From contig CAJSYZ010000003.1 in assembly GCA_910574455.1 (NCBI GenBank), positions 2,108,001 to 2,172,000 on the forward strand: a stretch of 64,000 nucleotides of DNA, read 5' to 3'. Below the pieces are notes generated by a model, which was given only the letters and a program-made list of their open reading frames with translations, made no database searches and was not told where the DNA came from. The translations under genes were made by a program, and so were the position numbers. Source of the stretch: Trichaptum fuscoviolaceum. Lineage: Eukaryota; Basidiomycota; Agaricomycetes; Hymenochaetales; Trichaptaceae. Below, piece by piece: positions 48,401 through 61,505 of this stretch. How positions within the stretch are numbered: the stretch's first letter is position 1; the number at the start of each line of letters is the position of its first letter.

Positions 48401-50781
48401 ATGGCCGTCATTCTGGGTTCGTCGAATGTAGGTGCTAGTGATAGACACCAAGGAATGTACGGCCGGTTTCCGGACAAACTCGTTCGTGGGCACAGAGGGT
48501 GAGTAACGTCAACAACTATTTTCATACACTTTCCCAAGGTGTACATTCCTCGCGCCAACACTGATCCAATGATCTTTCTTTCATCCGCATTGCTCTTGTG
48601 CTCTTATCCTGGAATACGCGTCTGCTGAATTGCCCATTTTGGCGAATGCATAATTTGATTCCGAATTCCAAAATGGACGACACAACACGACACGATTGTG
48701 ATCTATGGCATGCACTATTGCTGCCCTCTTACCGGCATCCGACACATGAACAGAATACATCGCGCCTGAGGTGATTGAAAACATGGGCCATACCTCCGCG
48801 GTTGATTGGTGGACACTTGGAATTCTAATCTATGAAATGATTGTGCGTACCGTTACTCCTCTTTGTCTCCGCCTTTTCTCCCTTGTTCTGTTATTCGACC
48901 TCGCAGGCAGTTGGCATTGCGCTATGTTCAGGTTCTATTCCCTTGCTTGTCACCCCATCTTTTTTGTTTTTCTCATATCTTTCAGCAACTATCCCAAATT
49001 TGTTTTCGCCCGAGCTGGTGAAGTTCGATTGCAAAGTGACCTCTTTGTTTTTGCTTTTATGTCTTTTCGGACATACCGCTTACGTGCTGGGAGGCGAGAG
49101 CCAGCCAAATGCGGAATCGGGGGGTGGATCTTCTGCGCCCGCACTATGTTCTCTGTGTCCCCCATTTCCCTTCATTCCCTTGTACTTCCTTTTCATGATT
49201 CGTGCCGTGTCCTGTGTCCTTTGTGGCTGGCTTCATGATAGGACTCTTCACTTCTCGAGCAAGCCGCTTTGACTTTGCAAACCTTACTGCGCCTCGAGGC
49301 TCACGCAAGTGGGTTCTTTCCATTCATTCAACCCGGTTGGGTAAACGTGACATGGCATCTCGTTTTTCTCAACCAGTTTTTTTTCGTGTGCCTGCTATAA
49401 TGCAAGTGCATACGGCAGGCGTGCTTGGATCTTTGTGACTTTGGAGCGGTTGAATGGTGACATAAACTTACTGATTTTTTCTGTTTGTTCTTCGTACAGT
49501 ATGCCACAACGCCGTTCAAGGGCTCGTCACGGAATCGGACGTTCCAGAATATCTTAGAGCTGCCTGTAGGCTTCCCGGACCACCCGAAAATCAGCTCGTA
49601 AGTCATGCCATTTTCTTGCCTTGTCTCGTGTGACGTTGTGCAGGGACGCTTAACCCTCGGGTGGGCGTCTTTTGCGCGGACGCATGTACGGCCGTTGTAT
49701 GAACAGAGGGCTAACGGTTAAACTCTTTTTTCTTTCATTTTTTGCTGCGTTTGCGCACTTTGCGTTATGCTTATGCTCCGCCGCCGTTATTGTCGCTTAT
49801 TCGACACGATGGATATTGGGCATCCGACAACCAACGAACGGGTATCGCATATGCCAATCATAATGACCGCCGAACCGAATTACCTAAATTCGACAATTTT
49901 CTCTGTGTTTTCGGACGAATGCGGCGTGGCGCTTCGACATTGACTTGGCTTGGTTTCCCTTGTCTTGTCTATACCCTTACTCTGGACGATCGGCGCCGAC
50001 AAACGTTATGCTTAACGGACGCTGGCACATCAACTATCACCTATCAAACATGGTCAATGGTGATTATTGGGAACAGGCCAGGCAAGGACATCATCAATCG
50101 CCTGCTCGAGAAGAACGAGTCGCGACGTCTGGGCAGCCAGAGCGGGGCGAGCCAAGTGAAGCGGCACAAGTGGTTCGCTAAGGTGAACTGGGCGCTTCTG
50201 CGGAGTACAACGCCGCCGGTAAGTCAACTTTTCGTCTCCGCCCTCTTTCCTCCCATTCCCCACTTTCGCCAATCCGCCGCCCCATTTGGCCTGTGCCCTA
50301 TCAGCACATTCCTATGTTCTTATACACGTGTCGGGATTTGCGCTGACGATGAATCTGCTTTGTTTTCTCTGTTACCCGTTTGGCTTGTGACGTTGCCTTG
50401 TGTCGCGCCTGAACTCCCGACCCTTTCGCTGCACCCTTACTGTTTGCCCGTTTACCTTTGACACTGGGGATCGGCGGCCGACGGGAACCATGTGCTTCGG
50501 ATTGTGTGTGTGTGGTGCATTTGTGCGACTGGGCTGCGCGTGGACAGATTGTGCCGGCGACGTCGAATGGACTGGACGCGGTGAACTTCCGGAGCATCCG
50601 CGAGTCGCAGTCGCTGCAGTTCGAGGTGCAGGGCGTCGCGGGTGCGGGCGTTGCGGGCCAGCCTGGGACGCCGGGACTGAAAGGGACGGAAGATGGGCTG
50701 GAGCCCGTCCCGGATGGCGAGCCTGACGCGTTCGAGGGCTTTTCGAGCATGACACTCAAGTACGATGGGGAGGAGCCATAG
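45472..50781 (+). CDS. nrc-2: AGC serine/threonine kinase, Fpk1/KIN82/nrc-2 flippase-kinase type
   Basis: Eight exons (45472-47110, 47272-47571, 47902-48014, 48432-48498, 48754-48842, 49500-49597, 50077-50218, 50548-50781) give 893 residues. About 515 N-terminal residues are Ser/Pro/Gly-rich and probably disordered. The kinase domain then has [11 protein letters not shown] (glycine loop), LFAMK (ATP lysine), YRDLKPEN (catalytic loop) and [10 protein letters not shown]. The DFD in place of DFG is typical of the Fpk1/KIN82/phototropin group. [20 protein letters not shown] and [18 protein letters not shown] follow, ending [10 protein letters not shown]. Homologues activate plasma-membrane phospholipid flippases and control polarised hyphal growth. 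Catalytic residues look intact. Introns in the kinase domain are long here (417, 657 and 479 nt). The MPTSST start is the first ATG of the frame. Confidence 0.94.
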
Positions 50782-51874
50782 GGCTTTGCTGTTATGTTTT
50801 CTGTTTTCATTTGGAACCCGCATTCGTTTCTGCCGTCTCTCTCTTTTGCTTTCTCTATTCCTTTCATCAAGTGCACATAGACTTTCGACCCACTCACTCA
50901 ATCCACAACCAACTCATCTTCTCATCTACACCTTACAATCAAACATAAACATGCGGCTACTGCCGGCAATAATGCATCCTATCTAGGCTAGCATAGACCC
51001 TGTCCCCCTTTTAGTCAGACTCAAAGTAGTGCGCTTAGTACGTAAATGCGGATTTCTTTCTGGAAATGGCGTCATGTCACATCACGCTCAAATTTTCTGC
51101 CTGTTGAATTGAAATGGCCGCTCAAGCATTTGCCATTTTACCGCCGATGCAGAGGGACCCCGGGGAGCATGATCGGGTGATGTTCTGTTTGCGTGTGTTT
51201 GGGGATCTACCGTAATTCAAAGAGGCAGAGAGGCTATTTTGGGGGACGGTGGAGAAGAAGAGATGGGCCGACCCGAAGAGGTGATCCGCGGACGAGCCGT
51301 GCAGCCATACCCCAGGGTCTCAGGGTCCGCCATGGTCAATGGCTATTTGCGTATTTTGCCTCCACCTATTTGGGACGCTGGCTATAATCCCGTATTCAGT
51401 CCCTTCTCAGCAAGCAACATCCCCCCACAAGTCCTCTCCGCTAGCGCAACAACAACACCGCTGCTCGTCGCCGACCACAGCGACCAACACCCGCTCGTCG
51501 TCGTCGCGCATTGCCCCCGTCCACCGTCTGGCGCGGACACAGGCGCAACCCGGCCAACGCAACCCACCCTCAGAATACGGTCTTCTCGTGCACGCACTGC
51601 AAACGGAGAACCTTCTCGCCTTACATCAGCTGCAACGGGAACGCTCCCTCGCGCCGTCCAGCACGCATCGCCAACCCAATCGAGTCTTCGCGTTGAGAAC
51701 GAGGGCTTCGGCTTCGAGACCCTCCCCTACTGACTTCGCATAAGAAGAGCGAGGCCCAACTTCTTCTCTCCAGCCCTGCACCTGTCTAGCGCGCCGCAAT
51801 ACCCATATCTGCCCTCGCGCTTCTTGCTTCGTGCACTGCAGCTTCATTAACTCCTTCGTCCAACACCGTGAACG
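50782..51874. other. Intergenic region between the kinase and the HSF-type factor
   Basis: About 1.1 kb holding the kinase 3' region and the promoter/leader of the HSF-type gene. Plus-strand frames around 51193-51740 are open but unrecognisable; they are rich in Ala, Pro, Arg and Thr and probably reflect base composition. Confidence 0.45.
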
Positions 51875-54553
51875 ATGGCCGACCTTTACAGCCAGAGCGC
51901 ATCCTACGCGCACCCCCCGCCGCGCTCGGCGGCCAGCGCGCAATACCCCACGATCAGCACCGGCCAGAGCTCGTCCGTCTACTCGAGCTCGCTGGTCCCC
52001 TCTCATTCCAGCACCTCGCAGCACAGCAGCCAGCATGCGCCGCCCACACACTCGTCCACTCCCAGCGGTAATGTTACCGACGACCAGGACGACCCGGAAA
52101 CGCCGCCCAAGTCCGGCTCGGCGGAGACAAGCCCAACGACGGAGGGGAAGCCATCTACAAAAACACAGAGCACATTCTTGACCAAGCTCTATTCGTGAGT
52201 AGTCCAATTCCATTGATCGTAACTCGAGGGGGCCTGTGTTTCCATGTGCTCTGACACTCTCGGTTGCTTTTGTTTTGCTGTCCGTGTTATCGCAGTCTAC
52301 TCGAGAAACCCGAAAACCATCATATGATTCGGTGGGATCCTCAGGGAGACCACATTATCGTCGAGAGGCCTGAGCAGCTCGCTCTGCACGTCCTCCCATC
52401 GGTCTATCGGCAGTCGCGATTTGCGAGCTTTTCCCGGCAGCTCAACGTACGTTCAAATTCCCGCCTAATTGGGCGCATATATGCGACAAATACAAATACT
52501 GACAAATAAAATCGGGAATTGCTCAGATCTATGGCTTCATGCGTAAAGTCAATTTAAGGAACGTCGACCCTGCCATCGACGATCCGGACGCCAGCACTTG
52601 GTGTAAGTTAGAGCACAGTGGTGCTAAGCAGCTTTTTGAATTTCAATTGTGCTTAATTCCGATTTGCTATAGCCCACCCAACGCTGAACCGACACTCGTC
52701 TCCTGAGGTTGTCGCCAACTTCAAACGGCGAGTGCCCCCTCGTCTTCCTAAACCCCGCAAGAGGCAGGAGCAAGAGCTACCGCAAATGACTGCACCGCGC
52801 TCTGCGATTGGCATGGCCCCCGTTCCTCTCACTGTTCCGACTCAGGGGCTTGGGTCGCCGGGTAGCAAGCAGCGCAATCGGGCGTTTACCACTCCTGGGT
52901 CGTATGGCACCTTGGGTTCGACAGGATGGGGACAGTATCCCCGCTCGTCACTCCCTCCCCTTACGGTACCCTCTGATCCGCCTGCACTTGCGCATTCGGG
53001 GTTGACACATTCGAGCCTGTATGGATCCACGCACCCCAGTCTGCACTCGCATTCACATCAAACTCACCCTACGATGTCGAGCCCGACAGACGAGCAGAGC
53101 TACAGCCCGGCGACGTATGGCAGCTCACAATCATCCATGGTCGGTGCTTCGCAGTACAGCGGGTACAGCACCGGCAGCACCGATTCCTCGGGCAGCTGGG
53201 GATTTGGCCCCGGCAGCGCCGCATCCTCTTCACACTCTAGCCTTAGCCAGCTTTTGAACCCGAGCGGGGCGAACTCTCAGGCAGCGAGCGGACAGTACAG
53301 CCAACGATCCTCCATCAGCTCAGCTTACGGGTCGACTGGCGCGGCCTCGTTCATGCACAACAACAACCACAGCACGTCGAGCCTCTCACCAGACAGCCGA
53401 CCAACGACAAGCTACTCTGTCTCTAGCATGTCTTCGATACCCTATGACACGGAGAGCTCGAGCGCGATGAGCGCACACTCAGACTATTCGCGCCCCGGCT
53501 CGAGCCACCACCGTCCCCTGAGCCCGGGCGGGCGGCACACGAAGCCGAGTGTCGTCACCAGCGGCCTGGGACAGCTGACATCGGGATACTCGAGCGCATC
53601 GAACCTGAACATGGGCGTCGGTGTTGGCGTGAGCGGGGGCAGCGCGATTCGCCGAGCGAGGAGGCACTCGAACGCGATGACCCCGTACCCGAGCCCGTAT
53701 GACCAAGGCGGCAACTCGCACGCGCACCTCGATAACGTGACCTCGTCCGTGCACCACCAGCACCAACGGGCGTCGACATCACCGCAGCCTCTTACACCCG
53801 GCGGGGCCGGGCAAGCGCAGTCGTCGGCGAACAACTACACGTACAACCCCAGCAGCGGCGGCGACTTCGCATACTCGTCCTCGCACCACCACCACTCCTC
53901 GCACGCACACTCGCAGCACGGGAACGGGAACGGGGGCCACCAGCACGGCGGTCACGGGCAGTCGCCGCAGATGCACTCGAGTGCGTCGGGCGGGGCAGGA
54001 ACGGGCCACCTGAGCAACGTGAACGGCCTCGATTGGGAGCGCAGCGGAGTGCGCCCGAGCACGAGCACGAGCTCCCTGAGCGCTGCGAGCCATGCCAGCT
54101 CGAGCCAGGCAAACACTCCGCCCGTCGATGGTGCTTACGGCGCCGCGGGCGGTGAGGACATCAATCGCTGTGAGTGTCTATTTCCGGTCTTTTCTTTCAG
54201 TTCCTTTTTCTTTTTTTTCTGTCAGGTTTTGCGAGGGATTCTGTTTTTTATTCTTTTCCCTTCTTTCCGACCTCCTGCTTGGTCATTCCCATGCCGCTAT
54301 GCGTTGTCTACGAAGGCGCAAGACGGCTTTGACATTGAGATGCTCAGTCGATGCTCAGTTCTCATTTGATTATCCACGCCGATGGAAAACTTTGTTCATC
54401 TCATTTTTTTTCCTTACTAACTCAGATCGCGCTTATTAACCGCCGATTCGCTGACTATGTAGTTGTGTTCAACCAGTCTCGCCCGACTTCGGCTTCGTCC
54501 CCCTGAACGAGGGCATCCCGCCGTACGCGAAGGTGCCGGAGCTCGTCGTGTAG
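51875..54553 (+). CDS. HSF-type DNA-binding domain transcription factor
   Basis: Five exons (51875-52194, 52296-52446, 52527-52602, 52673-54169, 54477-54553) give 706 residues. The HSF fold spans about residues 100-200: FLTKLYSLLEKPENHHMIRW, GDHIIVERPEQLALHVLP, FASFSRQLN joined to IYGFMRKV, and NFKRRVPPRLPKPRKRQ. SFSRQLNIYGF is the DNA-recognition helix. The following 450 residues are very low complexity, rich in Ser, Gly, His, Tyr and Thr, with His runs (SSHHHHSSHAHSQHG). The protein ends with a compact exon, SPDFGFVPLNEGIPPYAKVP. No heptad-repeat trimerisation domain was seen, so it is probably not the general heat-shock factor Hsf1. Fungal HSF-fold proteins also include Sfl1- and Flo8-pathway-like developmental regulators. 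The role here is not known. Confidence 0.9.
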
Positions 54554-54660
54554 AAGACGGAAGGCGGACGGGTAAAAACGTGAAGAGAAAAACCTGTCGT
54601 GCGCACGCGCTTATGCGACGCGGAATATTCCAGAAGGTCGCCGCCTGAACGGCTCCTGAC

Positions 54661-55440
54661 TTGTCTTTTTTTTTCTATTCGACTTTCGCCTACATCCACC
54701 CTCGCCCTCGCCCTCCTCCCCCTTGGTCAATTCTTTTCGAAAACGAACGAACACCCCTGCTAGAGACGATTTGGATCGCTGCGGCTTTTTTCGAGACACT
54801 GGTATTTTCGACACATCTCCGGACTGGTCTGGGATGGAGTATCAATCAATCTATCCATTTCATCCGTGGGATGGTTGATGATTCACTTTTTGCTGAACGC
54901 TGAAGTATTCCTGCCCCCTCCCTTTCTTTCGAGAGACCCCCTCGCAGTCTCCACCCTTTACTGCGCCGACTCGGCACCTCCGACTCCCTTTCACCCTCGA
55001 CAAGCTCTACTCGCGAGACGCGAGAATAAACGACACTGAGGCGGAGTCAATTAAAGTTTATGCATCCTTTTCTTCTTATGATGATGAATTCCCTTCTGTG
55101 TTTTTACATCCCCGCCATAGATCTCCTCTTATCTTCTCTCTCTCAACCCACTTACTGCCTCATTTTTTATACTTCTCTGATTTTTCTCTGCGTCACCAGG
55201 ACTCTTCCCCTCCTTACCCTCTGTTCTGAATGCGAACATTATCTTTCTCTTTTTTCGTGTTTTCTGGTGACGTGTACATGCCTCTTTACTTGAGTTACTG
55301 ATTCTGAGAGCTCGAGCTCCAGCCTCAGGCTATTTCAATCCCCTTTTCTTTATATATATATGCAAGCTTTGCTTCTTTTATTTTGTTCTCATCTCCTGCT
55401 GTCTTACCTATGCTGTCTCTTTGATCTGCGCCTGCCTCGC
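54661..55440 (+). repeat. Pyrimidine-rich tract
   Basis: About 780 bases in which the plus strand is strongly rich in C and T (runs such as CCCTCGCCCTCGCCCTCC). It lies just after the HSF-type coding region, and so could be its 3' untranslated region or a downstream promoter. Confidence 0.6.
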
Positions 55441-58400
55441 TCTGTAACCCCTAGTCCTTAGTCCCTAGTCCCCAAGATCTCTCCCCCTTGCTCTGTGTAC
55501 TCGAATACCTGCCAGTGTTTGCTTTGTTTTTTTATAATTACATACGATGATACCTCCGTTTTTTTATCTGTTTTATGTTTTTGTTGGCTTTTGAGAGTGC
55601 TGTAATCTGAGATAGTGATCTTGCCGGACCAGTATATGAATGAACGAAGATAGGCAGTCGCGATCGGACCTCGATCGTGTGATATTAAATCAGTAATGAA
55701 AAGAAAGAAGAGGAGCCAGGACTCGGCTTTACTGGAACGGGCAGGTGGGAGAAGAAGAAGTGATTTCCGAGTCGGCAGGGCGGGGCGGGAGAAGAAGAAG
55801 AAGGAGAAGGAGAAGGGGAAAGGAAAAGTGATTTCAGGGCTCGAAAGGAAGCCCCATGCATCATGATCTCGGAGGGGAAGGGGCAAAAAGTGAATCTGAA
55901 TCTTAGTGGCCGTCATGGTGGGCCCGGGCTCGTTGGATCTCGGATCTGCGAAGAAGTTAGGTTCGGGTTCGGGCGCTCGGGATATACTGTATGTATGTAT
56001 GTAACTTGCGGGTCACTGCAGCGTACTACTCAGGCTACGCCCAATGCTCCACGGTGTACATACGTGTCAATGTCCGATTGATTTTGTTATTGATCATGGC
56101 CATCAACTTGAATGACAATTTGAAGTTGCGATGATGATGGTTGTTTTGTTCTTTGTTCTTTGCTTTTGTTTTTGTTTTTCCGTCTTCGTTTTGGTCTTCG
56201 TCTTCGTTTTGGTCATTGGCGATTGATGATGATGATGAAATTGGGCCCTCCCCCCTGGGTGATACTGTTAAGGCCCAGTGGGTGCGATCACTGGCAAGCG
56301 AAGTTTTGATTTGGAATTTGTAGTAGAGGTGGTAGGGATTATCCCTTTTTGTAATGTAATGCCAGTGTACATACAGGGTGAGAGTTGGGAGTTTGTGCGC
56401 TTGGTTTGCTTGATCGTGAAGTGTGTTATGCTTTCGCACAAGAAGGCCGTGAAAGTTGATTGATGCAGTGTGTTGGTAGACGCTTTCGGACACGTACATA
56501 GGCGGGAAGTTGAGTCTTGAAGGCAGCGATCTGACGGCCCTGACTTGCGACTTGCGACTCACGAGCCTGCCAGTGGGGCGGGCGCGGTGTCAGTCGTTCC
56601 GAGTCGTGCCAGTTCCGTGAATGCGGGGCCCGGGGTGCGGGAGCCCTAATGTAGTAGGGGAGATTTCCGGCCGGATTGGCTGTAGTGCTTGCTTGCTTTT
56701 CCCCGCCGCTTCCAGTGGAGAGATTATCGTGTGCGCATGCATTGCTCATTGCTGGAAATCACCCGAGTCCGACTGCGGCGAGAACATCGAACATCGGGAA
56801 ATGAATTCAACAAACAAACAAACAACTTCGTTCACAACGCCGCCGCCGGCGGGATCGGACGCCACTGTGGAGAAGCAAGGCTGTGGGGTGATATTCCGGC
56901 CGACCGGCCGACGCCCGATGTATCTGGCAGTGGTCGCATGCTGTGCGGACTTGGTGCAACGTGGCTCCGAATCTGGCGGGGGTGGCGGTAGCACATTTTA
57001 GAGCCTATATTTTATCGCAGATCCACTATATTTCAAATTCCCGTCTGTGTGTCCGTTAGGCTTTATGCAGAGGGACAGAGTCGAACAACTGTGTTTCTCT
57101 CGCGGAAAAGATAGCATGCCAATAATCCGCTGTTATTTCATTTCAAGTGCATGCAAAAAAATGTATCGACGACGATCAAGGATCGACATGGGCGACGCCA
57201 CCTCCATCCTCGACCTCAGCAGTTTGAATCCGACGCCGTTACCAGTGTATGCCGTATTACCGTGATTGTAGTGTTGTAATTTATTGACTGCCGATGCGGA
57301 GTCATCCTACCTTGTATTCATAAAGTAGAAGTAGAAGTAAAAGTGACAGTTGATGCTTGAAAGAGCAGAATGAATAGAGAGAATCAGACATTACCCTGAC
57401 CGCCACTCGCTCTCGGGCCCCGGATGCCGCTGCCAGCCTGCTACTCCCTGACATACAACACAGAACAAACAATAGCATAACTTGAAGTGCAGCTAGGTAT
57501 CTGCTATCAACACATGTTATAGCCCAAAACCCGGCATGGTTCAAGCGAGGCATGTAAGTACATGCAGATATCGATCTTGTCGCGGAAAGCATAATTCTCG
57601 AACTTAGAGCTTGCCACTGGCACTGTGCAGACAGGTGTGGACGGGTCGAAGTCACAGCTTAAGGCCTTGCGGAGTGCTCGAGGACACTGACAGGCTCACC
57701 GGCCGGTGAGTCCGTGTCGGTTCGCGGCAGGCGCAGTTGGGCGCAAGCTTGCGTATGTAGCCACAAACTCAATGAAATATACTATCAGTCGCAGTGTTGT
57801 TGACAGAGAGGGGCGGACCTGCCAGCAATCGCCGCAACCTCAGGCTATGTATGCTGCTTTTTCAAGCTTTCACTGATTGTTATCGCATTCGCCAGTTGAA
57901 GCCGCTTGCCTGTAATGTTACTATCGATAACTTGGATCAATACCGGAGGTTGTGTTGCGTTAAACGCGAACGTATGCATGGTCAATAGACCACGGTAGGC
58001 CGGCATAAGTATGTGTATCCTGTATGTTGTGGTTGTATGCTTGCATATGAGGCCCGGGCTTCCGGAATGACGGTCACAGTAGCAGGTGACGGGCCAGAGC
58101 CCTCTTTCGTTGGTTTCACCCCGGTCGGCAAAACGGCAGCCTGAGGACTCAAAGCGCGTGGCCCACGTGGGACCCGATGGAGATCTTCGAAAGAGAACGG
58201 CTTGGTGCTTCTGATCGGCGACAGATCTCACACAAATCTCACACTGGCTGGGCTTTGCATTTGGCACCCCTAACCCCGGGCCCCCAAATCTCACCCGCGA
58301 ATCCGTATCGGAAACACTTCGGAGGGGGTAATTGGGGTAATTGAGGTATCTGGTAATCCTGATGAGGAGCCAGATGCCGGTTGGTCGGCCGGCCGGGCGG

Positions 58401-60403
58401 TACGAGGTTCTTTCATCCGAGTCCGGCGAGAGCAGCAGCAATCCAGGTATCGCCTCTGCTGAAAGCGGAATCCGTCATACACATAATACCAATCTTCAGT
58501 GCTATAAAGTCTGCGTCCGCCCATCCACCACTCGCCCGGTCCATCTTCTCCATATCAGAGCAGCGTGAGTGTGCAGTTAGCTCGCCTGAGGAGGGGTTAG
58601 GAGGTGGAACGTTAGCGCTATGGGAGCCGAGCAAGCATCATGATGCCAATGCCAGCACCTACTATCACTGGCGCTGTGTCTTGCCTTGTCGTGTCATGTT
58701 GTGTCTTTTCTTTACCTTCTGAACACACACGCTCGTCCAAAACTCCGTCACTCGAGCTCGGAATCGCAGGCGGTGTGAAAGAAATCAATGGCGAGTCCCG
58801 CTTTCGGCCGTCTTCCGTCGTTCGTCTCTGGCGCTGGCACTGGCTGCTCGAACGACTCGGATATGTTTACGTCCTCGCCTATCAGATCCCAGCCTCGACA
58901 CCACCGAAGAAGAGTCCGAGTTTCCTTCTTCCCGACTGCAACTTGGATGATGCTGTTGGTATCGGTGTCTACTGTACACGACCGTCACATCTCCTCCGCA
59001 GGCTGTCCTCTAAGCAAGCATGCCAAACCCACTGTAGTCAATACTCCTGAGCCTCACACAGCTTAAGCACAGCGAACGGAATCATGATACCGGGTCCGTT
59101 CATGCTGTCATGCTGTCAAAATCCGATCGCGAGTCGACTCGGGACGCTTAAATCCGCACTCCGCACTCTCCCCCCGTCACCTTTTTTTTGCGCGCTCGCA
59201 ATCACCGACGCGGATGCAAATTGCTGCCCAAAAGCGCTAAACCACTAGACTTTGGGGCTAATTGGCTATCATATACGTATTCATTCATCCTTGTTGCTGA
59301 TGGACAGGCGGCACTGACTGACAAGCACGGACTCGGTCTCTAACGGCCGCGGGCGTTCAAGTTAGTGCTTATACGGCCGGGTACTACTTGCCAGTGGACG
59401 TTACAAGGTATTTACTTCAGGCTGCGGCTATCGATCCGAGTCTGCCCTTGCGCGCACGCTTTGAACCGTTATGCATTAGACTTGTACAACCCAAGTGCTG
59501 TGCCAACAGTGTCATGTCAAGAATCCTCGGCTTCAGGCATCACATGCGGAGGACTCGGAGTGTTTTTTTGTTCGGATTTTGTGTTGTTGTTGTCTGAGTC
59601 TCCGTACATGCAGATGCGAAACCGCGTCGCCGGAGGATGAAACGAGGATGCAGGATTCATGACCAGGAGTGATTCCGAGCGTGTTCATGTGTACGGTCTT
59701 CCGAATCGTAACCCGTGCTTGTACGCCCAGCGCGCCGAAAAAAACCTAGGAAATGCACATGCACCGTACGTAGTATGACATATGATGGGCCTCCTATGTT
59801 TTATGTCTCTTTCTTCTCACCATGCCCATCCAGGCGAGAGAAATATATTGTCTTCGACCGATATCAGTGCGCCCCTTTATTCTACGTGTAAGGAATATCA
59901 TATGACTATGACGAATAGTTTGAGGTGTTATGTTATGCAAGAGTCACTTTCTCACTCAGGCTCCCTCTGTCTCTCCGATCGATCTCGCCCCTTTTGTTCG
60001 GTGTTAGGAAATAAGCAGCCTGAGATACCACTTGCGCCCGCACGAAGAACAATTGTGTCCTCCGAGAGGAATAGGAGACTTTGGAATTCACCACGCAAGT
60101 CCACTGTGGGTCCACTACACTAAGGGGCCGCTTGGGCCACCCCACACAATTCACTACATAGTACACGCAATTCAGCAGAACATACAGTGATCACCGATGA
60201 ACGCCAACATCCAAACAATCTGTGTCCCGGCCGCGTCACGGTCGTTCGAATTCCGGATCCCGAGCTCCCCGAGCCAATCATCCGGCCACTGGCACTGGCA
60301 CTGCACCGACCGACATTTCTCCTGTCGGACCGCGAAAGTCTGCTTTATAATCGTTATTGAGGGTATACAAGATGGCGGGTCGTTTAACTTTGGACAATAC
60401 AGT

Positions 60404-60422
60404 ATCATCATCATCATCATGA
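60404..60422. repeat. (ATC)n microsatellite
   Basis: Six consecutive ATC units followed by ATGATG, making a small inverted structure of CAT/ATG triplets. Confidence 0.85.
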
Positions 60423-61480
60423 TGCATTACATTACTATCGTGGTCACAGACCTCACCACATACAATATGTAACTGATGCCAGCCCGTTAGCTCACGCTGG
60501 AATTCCATATCACCGACCCGCAGCTGCAGCAGTGCAGCAGAACGGCGATCTCTACTATATACGCATGGGAAGCAGCCCACTGGCAAGCGCACAGCACATG
60601 CCACTGCTGAGGCCTCAGATCCTCCATTCAATCTCAGCAGAGAAGGAACCGGAGAACCGTCTGTTCCAGTACCTGCTTTATTCCTGCTCTTGCATGTAGG
60701 GCGGCTATTCCTGGGCCTCCTGTGCCATGGTGGCGTTCCCGCTTCTAATGCCTCCGTGCGCCAGTGCCAGTGGCTGCGTTGTATACATGTAGTACATGTA
60801 TGTCCATTCACTACTATATGGGCTACATATATAACAGCTACTGAATGGGTGCCAGTGTTCCTGGTGACGTCCCAACACAGAGTCTTTGGCTTTTTCTAAG
60901 ATTCCAGGGTTCGCACCCCAAAGAATATATAGAACTCGCGCACGGTCATAGTCGAGCATTGATTTGATTGCATTTTGATCTATCCTGTGCGAGTTCGGGA
61001 AGCATTAGCCCAGCATTACTGATGTAATGTGTTTGCGTTGATGTACCGTATTGCTGGCGTTCGCCATCATACACTGGGAGTGATTCTGGAGAGTTTGTTA
61101 GTATGATTTTCCAGGCACGCGTATGAGAAATGTTGCAAGGACCTTTTGGAATGGTGATATTATTGAATAATCACACATCTTGGCTGTTGCAGATACATAT
61201 ATGTTGTGAGCACCAATGCGGTGAATCAAAGTACCAGAGCAGAATGGACGAACGTGCCAAACATTCCTTATTCTCGCCCCCCTCGGCGAAACCAGGAATA
61301 TCCTTAAGTATGAATCTGAACGGGGTATAATTAGGCGCCCGATAGTACCCGTCACGGTAATACTGTAATAGTATGTGTACGCATGTGCGCTTCGCTTCCA
61401 CACCACTAATAAAGTGAAGCGAGCTGCAGATCAGATTTCCCTCCATTTTCGATGATTGGGACATACATATATGGAGCGGG

Positions 61481-61505
61481 ATCATATCATATCATATCAT
61501 ATCAT
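61481..61505. repeat. (ATCAT)5 microsatellite
   Basis: Five perfect copies of the pentamer ATCAT. Confidence 0.9.

Noticed and set aside
50301..50897. Antisense frames over the last kinase exons
   Set aside because: They overlap firmly identified coding exons on the other strand and show no domain.
57845..58441. 198-codon minus-strand open frame
   Set aside because: No motif, irregular codon use and no splice partners; several overlapping frames on both strands are also open here because of local GC content.
60278..60811. 177-codon minus-strand open frame
   Set aside because: It contains the ATC microsatellite read as poly-Asp and several TGCCAGTG copies; no protein family features.
60900..60925. 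tRNA B-box-like GGGTTCGCACCCC
   Set aside because: The T-stem does not pair properly and no D-arm, anticodon arm or acceptor stem could be found upstream.
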